A stretch of DNA of 64,000 nucleotides from Thermohalobaculum sp965247385 (GTDB lineage: Bacteria > Pseudomonadota > Alphaproteobacteria > Rhodobacterales > Rhodobacteraceae). The position numbers and the translations under genes are program-made. The notes beneath the pieces are model-generated. The model worked only from the letters and a program-made list of their open reading frames with translations. It did not search any database and was not told where the DNA came from. Shown in pieces: positions 26,911 to 35,803 of this stretch (position 1 is the stretch's first letter; each line of letters begins with the position of its first letter). The stretch spans positions 62,001-126,000 of the forward strand of contig CBDFHG010000007.1 of NCBI GenBank assembly GCA_965247385.1. Direction: 5' to 3'.

Positions 26911-27869
26911 GCCGCCTCCCGCTTGGTGTTCACGCTGTAATCGAACTCGATGAAATCGAGCGCGGCGTCGAGATTTAGCTCAGCATCGCGCAGCACCTGC
27001 TTGAGACCTGCCGTTTCCGACCAACGAAAAGCACTCTGCGTAAACTCTTCGAGGTCCAAGAGTCGGTCGGCAATGTCGTTTTCATCGAGCAGGAACACCC
27101 GTCCCGGCGATCCGGGCTCATGCGCTATGGCCTCAAAGGACAGCGTGCTTGCTGCCGGTGAGAACCGGCGCCAGAAATCGATGAGCGCGTACAGAAATAC
27201 GCCATCACCAAGAGTGGATTTCGGTCCGCGCACAAAGCGAAATTCATCTCTCTTGCCCACAGCCTTTATCAGGCCAAGTTCGGCAAGGGGGGATTCAAGT
27301 GTATTTTCGGGAGACGCCTGACCGGAAGCTTGCCGAGCAACATAGGTTCGTACAAAACACTCGACATCGCGCCGGATGGTCGTCGCAGCGACCCGCACCC
27401 AAGCACGGTCTTTGGCAACTTTTTCCAGCCCTTTAACGAACCTGTCGCGCTCGAAGGTCGCGCCAGGGAAATTATTAAAGCTCCAGAACCATGTTGTCTT
27501 CTCGGGGCGTCCCGAGAGTTGCCAGTGAATGAGCCACAGGCTAGCGGGATGCTCCATATAAGGATCAAGACCATCGGGGGAGAAAAGCGTCTTCCCAAGC
27601 GCGGTCGTGACAAGCGCGTTGGAAGCTTCGCCTTCTTTAATGATTCCGGTCGTTGTTGCCCAATGGCGCATCGACGCAACCATATTCTTGCCGACGCCGA
27701 ACCGCGCGATTGAATCTTCATCCAAAAAGATGGATTTGTTGTCCGGCTCTCCCTCACTCGCGTAAACAGAATCGTAAGCTTTCTTTAGCCAACCATAGCG
27801 AAGCGGAAACGTCTCGTGTCCCGAGAGTTGCGGCTTATAGTCGTCTTGATAAATTGGTCCCCGAGGCAT
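26907..27869 (-). CDS. sspB: SspB, DUF4007 family phosphorothioation protein
   Basis: 320 residues from ATG 27869. The N-terminal signature QLSGHETFPLRYGWLKK is typical of SspB (DUF4007), the DNA-nicking partner in sequence-specific phosphorothioation. An in-frame ATG at 27911 gives 14 more residues but has no ribosome-binding site and does not fit the family N-terminus. The gene heads the minus-strand sspBCD row and is divergent from sspA, so promoters for both should lie in about 150 bp (27870-28022). Confidence 0.88.
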   Translation of the reverse strand: MPRGPIYQDDYKPQLSGHETFPLRYGWLKKAYDSVYASEGEPDNKSIFLDEDSIARFGVGKNMVASMRHWATTTGIIKEGEASNALVTTALGKTLFSPDGLDPYMEHPASLWLIHWQLSGRPEKTTWFWSFNNFPGATFERDRFVKGLEKVAKDRAWVRVAATTIRRDVECFVRTYVARQASGQASPENTLESPLAELGLIKAVGKRDEFRFVRGPKSTLGDGVFLYALIDFWRRFSPAASTLSFEAIAHEPGSPGRVFLLDENDIADRLLDLEEFTQSAFRWSETAGLKQVLRDAELNLDAALDFIEFDYSVNTKREAA

Positions 27870-28022
27870 GATTTTCCAACCTGGATGATTGATCCAGCTC
27901 GACCATAGCATACAAGATATGGTAGGGTCAATTTGGAACCTGGAGATATCCTCCAGAAAGTGGGCGAACTGAGAAACTGCGCCTTTGCGGGAGAGAAAGC
28001 AAGCTATAGCAATGGAACCATT

Positions 28023-29213
28023 ATGAAAATCAACAACACACTGTACCTAGATCATCAAGCCACAACCCCCTTGGATTCGAGGGTTTTGATGGAGATGAAT
28101 CCATATCTAGGAGAATCCTTCGGCAATCCGCACTCCGCCGATCATGCTTTCGGGTGGAAGGCCGCACGGGCCGTTGAAGATTCGGCTGCGCGTGTGGCGA
28201 ATCTCATCGGTGCCGATCCTGATGAGATCATTTTCACGTCTGGCGCGACCGAAGCGAACAACCTCGCGCTTTTGGGCCTTGCGCGGCGTGCTTCTGGGGG
28301 GAAGCGGCTGCGCATTCTCCTCGGCGCAACAGAGCATAAATGCGTTCTCACCGTGGGCCGCGTACTTGAAAAGCGGCTTGGATTCGCGGTGCAGATACTG
28401 CGGGTAGATCAATGCGGACGTATAGATTTGGATGAGCTTGAAGCTCAGATGGGTGATGATGTACTCGCCGTGTCCCTCATGGCAGTAAATAATGAGATAG
28501 GAACAATTCAGGATATAGATAATATTTCAGACGTAGTTATGCCCTATGGCGCAATATTACATTGTGATGCCGCGCAAGCACCGTGTTCAATAGATTTATC
28601 TACATTTGCTGATAAGGTCGATTTACTTAGCCTTTCAGCGCATAAGATGTATGGCCCGACGGGCGTGGGCGCACTTTACATCAGACGCGCGCTCCATGAT
28701 CGGATTGAGCCGATGATCTATGGCGGCGGTCAGCAGAATAATCTTCGCTCGGGCACCATGCCGACACCATTGTGCGTTGGTATGGGCGCGGCAGCGGACC
28801 TCATCGACGATAAACCAGGCCGGGCTGAACGAGCCGCACTGACGCGTCGCCGCGATATATTTATCGAAGGGCTAGCGAATTTGTCGTGGCCGGTCCGGCT
28901 CAACGGACCGGCGGCAGGGCCGCAACGTCACCCTGGCAATGCCAACCTTCAGTTCGAAGGATTCTCCGCACACGATATTCTCGGCGCTCTCCAACCGCGC
29001 CTCGCGGCATCAACGGGCTCCGCGTGCACAACCGGCATTCCAGAACCATCCCATGTGCTGCGAGCAATCGGACTTTCAGAACAACAGGCAGAATCCTCGA
29101 TCCGATTCAGTTTGGGACGGAGCACCACAGATGACGATGTGACGGAGGCAATCGAAGTTATGGGAGACGTACTTGCCGATCTGGCCAATGTCGAGTTGAT
29201 GGAAACCGCATGA
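28023..29213 (+). CDS. sspA: SspA-type cysteine desulfurase
   Basis: 396 residues from ATG 28023. The PLP lysine is K208 in LSLSAHKMYGPTG, and the sulfur-carrying cysteine is C335 in STGSACTTG. The opening YLDHQATTPLD is typical of NifS/IscS/DndA enzymes. It releases sulfur from L-cysteine for SspD. It is transcribed away from sspB across a short shared promoter region. An in-frame upstream extension to 27933 overlaps that region and lacks family similarity. A housekeeping IscS is less likely because no Fe-S assembly genes are nearby. Confidence 0.88.
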   Translation: MKINNTLYLDHQATTPLDSRVLMEMNPYLGESFGNPHSADHAFGWKAARAVEDSAARVANLIGADPDEIIFTSGATEANNLALLGLARRASGGKRLRILLGATEHKCVLTVGRVLEKRLGFAVQILRVDQCGRIDLDELEAQMGDDVLAVSLMAVNNEIGTIQDIDNISDVVMPYGAILHCDAAQAPCSIDLSTFADKVDLLSLSAHKMYGPTGVGALYIRRALHDRIEPMIYGGGQQNNLRSGTMPTPLCVGMGAAADLIDDKPGRAERAALTRRRDIFIEGLANLSWPVRLNGPAAGPQRHPGNANLQFEGFSAHDILGALQPRLAASTGSACTTGIPEPSHVLRAIGLSEQQAESSIRFSLGRSTTDDDVTEAIEVMGDVLADLANVELMETA

Positions 29214-29316
29214 TTTCGCACAGGTGAATTCGCCACAAGCGGAAACGGACCGAAATAGAGAATGGCAGATTCCTGCGGTCTGTTCCCCGTTGTGACGATG
29301 GGATTACGTAGAGCCG

Positions 29317-29469
29317 CTAACGTGACGCGATTTCGGGTTTGCCGTATTTCTTAAAGAGGTTATTCAGAGCTTCGGTCAGGAGTTCCTGGGCAGTAACCTT
29401 ACGGTCGAGCGCCCTACTTCGTTCGGTGGTGAGATTCTGTAGCTCGCGCGGTGTTGATCGCGACCTCAT
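29317..29469 (-). pseudogene. Ribbon-helix-helix-like protein, C-terminal remnant
   Basis: A 50-residue minus-strand frame encoding VTAQELLTEALNNLFKKYGK, then PEIASR and TAG at 29317-29319. The pattern resembles small ribbon-helix-helix antitoxin-like proteins. The apparent ATG at 29469 lies 22 bp from the left end of the IS66 element, so the true N-terminus was probably removed by that insertion. No toxin partner is visible. Confidence 0.45.
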
Positions 29470-29529
29470 TGAAGCCGGATTGAGATGAAGCGTAACCGTC
29501 CGGTCTCCCCGCCCTTGAAGGGTTTGTGA

Positions 29530-29952
29530 TTGGCGTGCGAGCCTTCGGGTGATCGCGGGCGATCGTGTCCGTTTGAATTACGCGGACACTTGAACTTGAC
29601 GGATCATCGTAGAGGCAATCGGCGGAGCTACTCGACTGCGTTCAAGCGGCGTGTTGTGGCCGAGGCGCTTGAGCCTGGGGCTTCGGTTGCGTCGGTGGCG
29701 CGCCATCACGGGCTGAGCGCGAACATGGTGTTCGGGTGGCGTCGTGATCCGCGGTTTGGGCCGGGTGGTGATGGGGTATTTTTCCTGCCTGTCGAGGTGA
29801 TGTCGACTGCGGTCACCGCCGCGCCGGAGCCGATCATTCCATCCAGCGACGGCCGGGTCGAGATCGCCCTTGCATCGGGCCATCGTCTGACGCTCAGCGG
29901 TGCCTTTGATCCGGACATGGTGGTGCTGTTGGCGCGAGGTCTGAGCGCATGA
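29530..29952 (+). CDS. IS66 TnpA accessory protein
   Basis: Up to 140 residues; the true start is uncertain (TTG at 29530). The helix-turn-helix (FKRRVVAEALEPGASVASVA, then RHHGLSANMVFGWRR) is typical of IS66 OrfA. Its stop overlaps the tnpB start (ATGA at 29949). Confidence 0.8.
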   Translation: MACEPSGDRGRSCPFELRGHLNLTDHRRGNRRSYSTAFKRRVVAEALEPGASVASVARHHGLSANMVFGWRRDPRFGPGGDGVFFLPVEVMSTAVTAAPEPIIPSSDGRVEIALASGHRLTLSGAFDPDMVVLLARGLSA

Positions 29953-30296
29953 TCCCGGTTCCCGTGCAGACGAAGGTCTGGCTGGCGGCTGGCGTTACCG
30001 ATATGCGCAAGGGGTTCAACGGTTTGTCGGCGCTGGCCGAGAAGGTTCTGGAGCAGGACCCGTATTCCGGGCACCTGTTCGTGTTCCGGGGACGGCGCGC
30101 CGACCTGATCAAGGTCATATGGTGGGACGGGCAAGGGGCGTGTCTGTTTTCCAGGCGTCTGGAGCGCGGCAGGTTCGTCTGGCCATCGCCGACGCATGGC
30201 AGGTTGTCGGTGACATCGGCGCAACTGGCGATGCTGTTGGAGGGCATCGATTGGCGCGCGCCGCTGCGCCCCTGGCGGCCCCTGACGGCAGGATGA
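29949..30296 (+). CDS. IS66 TnpB accessory protein
   Basis: 115 residues. The family signature VTDMRKGFNGLSALAE and LIKVIWWDGQGACLFSRRLE identify IS66 OrfB (TnpB), needed for transposition but of unclear biochemical role. A truncated second copy is at 31911-32112 and a third fragment at 12810. Confidence 0.88.
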   Translation: MIPVPVQTKVWLAAGVTDMRKGFNGLSALAEKVLEQDPYSGHLFVFRGRRADLIKVIWWDGQGACLFSRRLERGRFVWPSPTHGRLSVTSAQLAMLLEGIDWRAPLRPWRPLTAG

Positions 30297-30364
30297 TTTT
30301 TTGAACAAAAGCAGAGAAACATGACGCTTCGGGGATTCCCTTCAGTGTCGCGTTCTGGTATGGA

Positions 30365-31858
30365 ATGGCTATGCTGGACCAGACCGGATCACTGCCCGAT
30401 AATCCCTCGGAATTGAGGGTGTTCGCGGGGCAATTGGTGGCGACGGTCAAGTCCCAGGCGCTCCGGATCGCCAAGCTGGAACACCAACTCGCTGGCCATC
30501 GCCGCCATCGGTTTGGCTCGAAGTCGGAGACGATGGATCAGCTTGAACTCGGGCTCGAAGAGGAAGAGATCGCGCCGCCTGCGCCGCCTGATACTGTCGC
30601 CGGGCCGAAGAACAAACCAAAGCGCAAACCGTTGCCGGACAGCTTGCCGCGCAACGAGCAAGTGCTGTCGCCCGGCGAGGCCTGCGGCAAGTGCGGCGAG
30701 GTTCTGAAGAAGCTCGGCGAAGATGTCACCGAAGAGCTGGAATACATTCCTGGCCGGTTCATCGTGAACCGCTTTGTCCGGCCCCGCATGGCTTGCACGT
30801 GTTGCGAGGCGATCTGCCAGGCACCATTGCCCTCGCGCCCGATCGAGCGGGGTCGTCCCGGCCCGGCCTTGCTGGCCCATGTGCTGGTCTCGAAGTATGC
30901 CGATCACCTCCCGCTCTATCGCCAGTCCCGGATATTCGATCGCGACGGCATTGATCTCGACCGCTCGACCCTGTCCGACTGGGTCGGCAAATCGGCGGCA
31001 CTGCTGGAACCATTGGCTGATATGGTCGGGCGCCATGTTCAGCGCGGCCAGGCGATCTTTGCCGACGACACCACCCTGAAGATGCAGGTGAAGGGCACCG
31101 GCAAATGCAAGACCGCCCGGATCTGGACCTATGTTCGCGACGAACGGCCATGGGGCGGCGCCGACCCACCAGCGGCATGGTATCAGTTCACCGTCGATCG
31201 CAAGGGCGAGCACCCCACCAAACACCTGGCCGGGTACAAGGGCTGGATGCACGCGGACGGCTATGCCGGGTTCAACGAGCTCTACCGATCCGGTGGTGTC
31301 GATGAAGTCGCCTGCATGGCCCATATCCGGCGCAAGTTCACCGATGTCTTCCAGTCGGAGGGCTCGATCATCGCCGAGGAAGCCATCAAGCGCATCGCCG
31401 GGCTCTACGTCGTCGAGAAGGATGCCCGCGGCAGTGTGCCCATCGAGCGGGTCCAACTCCGGCAAGCCCGCGCCAAACCGATCTTCGATGCTCTGGAAGC
31501 CTGGCTGCAAACCCGGTTGCCAAAGATCTCCGGCAAGTCCGAACTCGCCAAGGCGATCCGTTACGCCCTGACCCGGATGAGGCGCCTGCGCCCGTATCTC
31601 GACCACGGCTTTCTGGAGATCGACAACAATTCCGCCGAACGCGCCATGAAGCCGATAGCCCTGGGTCGCAAGAATTATCTTTTTGTCGGCTCGGAGGCTG
31701 GCGGTAAATCCGCCGCCATCGCCTGTACCCTGATTGAGACCGCCAGGCTCAACGGCGTCGATCCCCAAGCCTGGCTGACCGATGTGCTCAGTCGCATCGC
31801 CGATCACAAAATCACCAAGCTCGACGAGTTGCTCCCGTGGCGTTTCGCTCAGACCTGA
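30365..31858 (+). CDS. IS66 TnpC transposase, first copy
   Basis: 497 residues with the N-terminal coiled-coil (LRIAKLEHQLAGHRRHRFG), a zinc-binding region (CGKCGEVL, CTCC), and the DDE domain starting at IFADDTTLKMQ. The second copy has DDTPLK at the same place, which is the usual IS66 form, so this copy carries a P-to-T change next to the catalytic aspartates. It also lacks a 15-bp (5-codon) stretch after EEEEIA found in copy 2. Confidence 0.88.
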   Translation: MAMLDQTGSLPDNPSELRVFAGQLVATVKSQALRIAKLEHQLAGHRRHRFGSKSETMDQLELGLEEEEIAPPAPPDTVAGPKNKPKRKPLPDSLPRNEQVLSPGEACGKCGEVLKKLGEDVTEELEYIPGRFIVNRFVRPRMACTCCEAICQAPLPSRPIERGRPGPALLAHVLVSKYADHLPLYRQSRIFDRDGIDLDRSTLSDWVGKSAALLEPLADMVGRHVQRGQAIFADDTTLKMQVKGTGKCKTARIWTYVRDERPWGGADPPAAWYQFTVDRKGEHPTKHLAGYKGWMHADGYAGFNELYRSGGVDEVACMAHIRRKFTDVFQSEGSIIAEEAIKRIAGLYVVEKDARGSVPIERVQLRQARAKPIFDALEAWLQTRLPKISGKSELAKAIRYALTRMRRLRPYLDHGFLEIDNNSAERAMKPIALGRKNYLFVGSEAGGKSAAIACTLIETARLNGVDPQAWLTDVLSRIADHKITKLDELLPWRFAQT

Positions 31859-31910
31859 GCGCAATCGGCCAACGCTGAACCGAACCAGAGCCCCGAGACC
31901 GGACGGTCAC

Positions 31911-32112
31911 GGCGCGCCGACCTGATCAAGGTCATATGGTGGGACGGGCAAGGGGCGTGCCTGTTTTCCAAGCGTCTGGAGCGCGGCAGGTTCGTCTGGC
32001 CATCGCCGGCGCATGGCAGGTTGTCGGTGACATCGGCGCAACTGGCGATGCTGTTGGAGGGCATCGACTGGCGCGCGCCGCTGCGCACCTGGCGGCCCCT
32101 GACGGCAGGGTA
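31911..32112 (+). pseudogene. tnpB fragment, 3' half
   Basis: It encodes ADLIKVIWWDGQGACLFSKR, through WPSPAHGRLSVTSAQLAML, to the normal C-terminus PLTAG. The N-terminal half, including MRKGFNGL, is missing at the junction. Confidence 0.85.
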
Positions 32113-32181
32113 ATTTTTTGAACAAAAACAGAGAAATATGACGCTTTGGGGATTCCCTTCAGTGTCGCGTTCTGGTATAGA

Positions 32182-33690
32182 ATGGCTATGCTGGATCAGA
32201 CCAAATCACTGCCCGATAACCCCTCGGAATTGAGGGTGTTCGCGGGGCAATTGGTGGCAACGGTCAAGTCCCAGGCGCTCCGGATCGCCAAGCTGGAACA
32301 CCAGCTCGCTGGCCATCGCCGTCATCGGTTTGGCTCGAAGTCGGAGACGATGGATCAGCTTGAACTCGGGCTCGAAGAGGAAGAGATCGCGGCGGCGAAG
32401 ATCGCGCCGCCTGCGCCGCCTGATACTGTCGCCGGGCCGAAGAACAAACCAAAGCGCAAACCGTTGCCGGACAGCTTGCCGCGCAACGAGCAAGTGCTGT
32501 CGCCCGGCGAGGCCTGCGGCAAGTGCGGCGAGGTTCTGAAGAAACTCGGCGAAGATGTCACCGAAGAGCTGGAATACATCCCTGGCCGGTTCATCGTGAA
32601 CCGCTTTGTCCGGCCCCGCATGGCTTGCACGTGTTGCGATGCGATCTGCCAGGCACCATTGCCCTCGCGCCCGATCGAGCGGGGTCGTCCCGGCCCGGCC
32701 TTGCTGGCCCATGTGCTGGTCTCGAAGTATGCCGATCACCTCCCGCTCTATCGCCAGTCCCGGATATTCGATCGCGACGGCATTGATCTCGACCGCTCGA
32801 CCCTGTCCGACTGGGTCGGCAAATCGGCGGCACTGCTGGAACCATTGGCTGATATGGTCGGGCGCCATGTTCAGCGCGGCCAGGCGATCTTTGCCGACGA
32901 CACCCCCCTGAAGATGCAGGTGAAGGGCACCGGTAAATGCAAGACCGCCCGGATCTGGACCTATGTTCGCGACGAACGGCCATGGGGCGGCGCCGACCCG
33001 CCAGCGGTATGGTATCAGTTCACCGTCGATCGCAAGGGCGAGCACCCCACCAGACATCTGGCCAGGTACAAGGGCTGGATGCACGCGGACGGCTATGCCG
33101 GGTTCAACGAGCTCTACCGATCCGGTGGTGTCGATGAAGTCGCCTGCATGGCCCATATCCGGCGCAAGTTCACCGATGTCTTCCAGTCGGAGGGCTCGAT
33201 CATCGCCGAGGAAGCCATCAAGCGCATCGCCGGGCTCTACGTCGTCGAGAAGGATGCCCGCGGCAGTGTGCCCATCGAGCGGGTCCAACTCCGGCAAGCC
33301 CGCGCCAAACCGATCTTCGATGCTCTGGAAGCCTGGCTGCAAACCCGGTTGCCAAAGATCTCCGGCAAGTCCGAACTCGCCAAGGCGATCCGCTACGCCC
33401 TGACCCGGATGAGGCGCCTGCGCCCGTATCTCGACCACGGCTTTCTGGAGATCGACAACAATTCCGCCGAACGCGCCATGAAGCCGATAGCCCTGGGTCG
33501 CAAGAATTATCTTTTTGTCGGCTCGGAGGCTGGCGGTAAATCCGCCGCCATCGCCTATACCCTGATCGAGACCGCCAGGCTCAACGGCGTCGATCCCCAA
33601 GCCTGGCTGACCGATGTGCTCAGTCGCATCGCCGATCACAAAATCACCAAGCTCGACGAGTTACTCCCCTGGCGTTTCGCTCAGACCTGA
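32182..33690 (+). CDS. IS66 TnpC transposase, second copy
   Basis: 502 residues, nearly identical to the first TnpC except for five extra residues after EEEEIA, the canonical DDTPLK, and a few single changes (for example CD for CE in the zinc region, RHLARYKG for KHLAGYKG). It appears intact and may be the active transposase for both copies. The start ATG 32182 matches that used in copy 1. Confidence 0.88.
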   Translation: MAMLDQTKSLPDNPSELRVFAGQLVATVKSQALRIAKLEHQLAGHRRHRFGSKSETMDQLELGLEEEEIAAAKIAPPAPPDTVAGPKNKPKRKPLPDSLPRNEQVLSPGEACGKCGEVLKKLGEDVTEELEYIPGRFIVNRFVRPRMACTCCDAICQAPLPSRPIERGRPGPALLAHVLVSKYADHLPLYRQSRIFDRDGIDLDRSTLSDWVGKSAALLEPLADMVGRHVQRGQAIFADDTPLKMQVKGTGKCKTARIWTYVRDERPWGGADPPAVWYQFTVDRKGEHPTRHLARYKGWMHADGYAGFNELYRSGGVDEVACMAHIRRKFTDVFQSEGSIIAEEAIKRIAGLYVVEKDARGSVPIERVQLRQARAKPIFDALEAWLQTRLPKISGKSELAKAIRYALTRMRRLRPYLDHGFLEIDNNSAERAMKPIALGRKNYLFVGSEAGGKSAAIAYTLIETARLNGVDPQAWLTDVLSRIADHKITKLDELLPWRFAQT

Positions 33691-33886
33691 GCGCAATCGG
33701 CCAACGCTGAACCGAACCAGAGCCCCGAGACCGGACGGTCACTTTGTAACGCCATAATGAATTGCTGAAAGGCCTCGCAATCCCTTGCGAGAACGTTTAA
33801 ATGAGTCGGAAATCGATGAAATCTACGGTGTCTCTGAAGTCTCTGCGTCTTGTCTGATTTGCCATAAGTGACTCAATAATACGCGA

Positions 33887-34159
33887 ATGAACAAACAACA
33901 ACTCAAAATTGACACCGAACCCAAGCGGCTGGTCATTTTATCAGATCCGTACGTTATTTTCTATTCACGAAGATATCAACCGGTAATTGATGTAATCGAC
34001 GCTAAACGCAAGCGTGAATACTTTATCTATGTGTCTTCTAAATCAATCTCCGAGCCTCTTGAATCAATGCGGGAGAACAATAACGGCTCAATTAAGGGTT
34101 TAGAGATTTGGATTCGAAAAAATGGAACAGATAGATTTGCTCAATATGTTGTGGAGTGA
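33887..34159 (+). CDS. Small unknown protein, first gene of the GIY-YIG/DndB-like operon
   Basis: 90 residues, AT-rich codon use unlike the host. A compact pattern of alternating strands (RLVILSDPYVIFYSRRYQPV, REYFIYVSSKSISEPLE, KGLEIWIRKNG) with no recognised domain. No clear ribosome-binding site precedes the ATG. The next gene starts 3 bp after its stop, so they are probably co-expressed. Function unknown; a DNA-binding or inhibitor role would be guesswork. Confidence 0.55.
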   Translation: MNKQQLKIDTEPKRLVILSDPYVIFYSRRYQPVIDVIDAKRKREYFIYVSSKSISEPLESMRENNNGSIKGLEIWIRKNGTDRFAQYVVE

Positions 34160-34162
34160 TAA

Positions 34163-34519
34163 ATGACATGTAATCCATTGAAAACTTACTTCCCATTTCG
34201 ATTACGTGAACTGGAGCGTATAAGTTTTCTTGGCAGTGGAGTTTATGGATTTTGGCATATGAACACGTGCGTTTATATTGGAAAGGCAGAAAAGCAAACA
34301 CTCTATGACCGACTATATCAGCACTACGACCGTTGCCATAACAAGCGCTTGGCGCTTTGGATCAATGCGAAAGGCCCGGACCTAATTGTGTCGGTGAAAG
34401 AGATAGCCATAAAAAAGCATATTGACCGATTGGAACGTTTATGTATACGGAGATATCAACCTCTGACAAATAGGCAGCGCTATCCCCTGCTTGGAAAATT
34501 CTCGCAGGAAAGTCAGTAG
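34163..34519 (+). CDS. GIY-YIG nuclease family protein
   Basis: 118 residues. The two-strand signature is present as GVY (26-28) and YIG (38-40), followed by R50 in LYDRLYQH and a candidate metal-binding E91 in LERLCIRRYQPLTN, the normal layout of a minimal GIY-YIG endonuclease domain. There is no added DNA-binding domain, so a partner would be needed for targeting. It lies between the 90-residue protein and the DndB-like gene, with 3 and 15 bp gaps, and shares their low GC. Confidence 0.75.
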   Translation: MTCNPLKTYFPFRLRELERISFLGSGVYGFWHMNTCVYIGKAEKQTLYDRLYQHYDRCHNKRLALWINAKGPDLIVSVKEIAIKKHIDRLERLCIRRYQPLTNRQRYPLLGKFSQESQ

Positions 34520-34534
34520 GAAAGGAGGCGCGAT

Positions 34535-35803
34535 ATGCCGACTGCTGTTCCCGCAATGTCCGGACATTTTGGTACCACGGATTACTACGTTGTGATAATG
34601 CGAGCGAAAGAGCTTGCCGAGAAACTTACCATACCAAAGGACCTTGAAGACTGGGAGGACATGACTATAGAGGAGCGATTTCAACGTGAAATTAACTATA
34701 GCAGGGTGAGGAAACATATCGCTCCGTATCTTGCAAACGATACAGACAGGTTCTTTGGCGCATTTATCGTAGACATATATAATGATGATGGCATGGAGTT
34801 TGAATCTCTCGATACTATGATCTCGAAACTTCCGGGACTTTACAAAACCGCCGCTCAGACTTTCGGTTTTTTAACTTTCCAAGGTAATGAAGTATTAGTT
34901 CCATTGGACGGCCAGCACCGACTTGCGGCGATTCAGTTTGCAATTTCTGGGAAGGATGAAAAATCAAAGGATATCGATGGCCTTCAGGCAAATATTGAAG
35001 TGGCAAATGATTGTTGTACTGTGATTCTAGTAAAACACGACAAGACTAAATCAAGAAATATTTTTAATAAAGTAAATCGTTATGCGAAGGCTACGACTAA
35101 GGCAGATAATCTCATCACGGCAGATGACGATATTGTCGCGGTGATTACTAGGGAAGTCGTGGCAGGGGAGGTAATTGGGGATGCTCTTGTTAATTATAAG
35201 TCAAATACATTGTCTAAGTCGGCAAGTGAGTTTACGACGCTATCGGTGTTGTATGATGCAACTGGAAGGTTTCTTGAGGATATAGTCGCAAAGGGCAAGA
35301 TTGATAGAACGGCGTTGCCTCCTCTCGCCGAGGAAAACCTTTATAAAACTGAAGCAAGAGAATTTTGGGATACCATTGCAGAAAAGATACATATATTCTG
35401 TCAGGCGCTTCAAAATAAAGACGAATCCGGGAATGATAAACGGATAGACATTAGAAAGACCATGGCGCTGGGTAAGCCAATTATTCAGTTCGCTCTGGTT
35501 GACGCGATATTGCGTCTGAGTGCAGCAGACCCGAAAACCAAAAAGAGACTTGGACTAGATGAGATCTGTGAGCGGATCAATAAAATCGATTGGGGCGTCG
35601 ATAACTCTATGTGGCAGCGTGTTCTTATGAACGGGGATAAAGTTATCACGGGCAAGCAATCTGCAAGGTTCGCAGCACGCTTTATTTCCTATCTTTTAGG
35701 AGAACCGCTTCATGAGAAAGAGATTGAAGGACTCCGCTGCGGTTATCGTAGCGCTCGTGCAAATGACGCTGCCGAATTGCCAGATCGTATATTCCAGCCT
35801 TGA
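34535..35803 (+). CDS. DndB-like DGQHR-domain protein
   Basis: 422 residues. The DGQHR motif (125-129, in VPLDGQHRLAAIQFA) and the downstream NKVNRYAKATTKADNLI stretch place it in the DndB family, a ParB/sulfiredoxin-like fold. In Dnd systems DndB represses phosphorothioate gene expression; related proteins occur in other DNA-modification loci. The start is set by a perfect AGGAGG 7 bp upstream. No dndCDE are present; the sspBCD genes are 6-12 kb away across an IS66 block. Confidence 0.8.
   Translation: MPTAVPAMSGHFGTTDYYVVIMRAKELAEKLTIPKDLEDWEDMTIEERFQREINYSRVRKHIAPYLANDTDRFFGAFIVDIYNDDGMEFESLDTMISKLPGLYKTAAQTFGFLTFQGNEVLVPLDGQHRLAAIQFAISGKDEKSKDIDGLQANIEVANDCCTVILVKHDKTKSRNIFNKVNRYAKATTKADNLITADDDIVAVITREVVAGEVIGDALVNYKSNTLSKSASEFTTLSVLYDATGRFLEDIVAKGKIDRTALPPLAEENLYKTEAREFWDTIAEKIHIFCQALQNKDESGNDKRIDIRKTMALGKPIIQFALVDAILRLSAADPKTKKRLGLDEICERINKIDWGVDNSMWQRVLMNGDKVITGKQSARFAARFISYLLGEPLHEKEIEGLRCGYRSARANDAAELPDRIFQP

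Larger units (their letters stand above)
29492..31910 (+). mobile_element. IS66-family insertion sequence, complete copy
   Basis: 2419 bp with left end GTAACCGTCCGGTCTC (29492) and right end GAGACCGGACGGTCAC (ending 31910), an inverted pair with one mismatch. It holds tnpA, tnpB and tnpC. The right end is followed directly by a second, 5'-truncated copy. No matching 8-bp target duplication is seen at 29484-29491 against the bases after 31910 or 33742. Confidence 0.9.
31911..33742 (+). mobile_element. Second IS66 copy, 5'-truncated tandem duplicate
   Basis: This copy begins inside tnpB immediately after the right terminal repeat of the first copy. The join falls at a GACGG/GGCGCGCC microhomology. 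It retains the tnpB 3' half (31911-32112), tnpC and its own right end (ending 33742). It lacks the left end and tnpA, so it cannot move alone, but the outer ends 29492 and 33742 could mobilise the whole 4.25 kb. Confidence 0.88.

Noticed and set aside
27933..28022. N-terminal extension of SspA
   Set aside because: It overlaps the presumed divergent promoter region, and homologous desulfurases begin at the YLDHQATTP segment just after ATG 28023.
30389..33639. Long minus-strand frames opposite the IS66 tnpC genes
   Set aside because: Antisense shadows of transposase genes with no recognisable domain.
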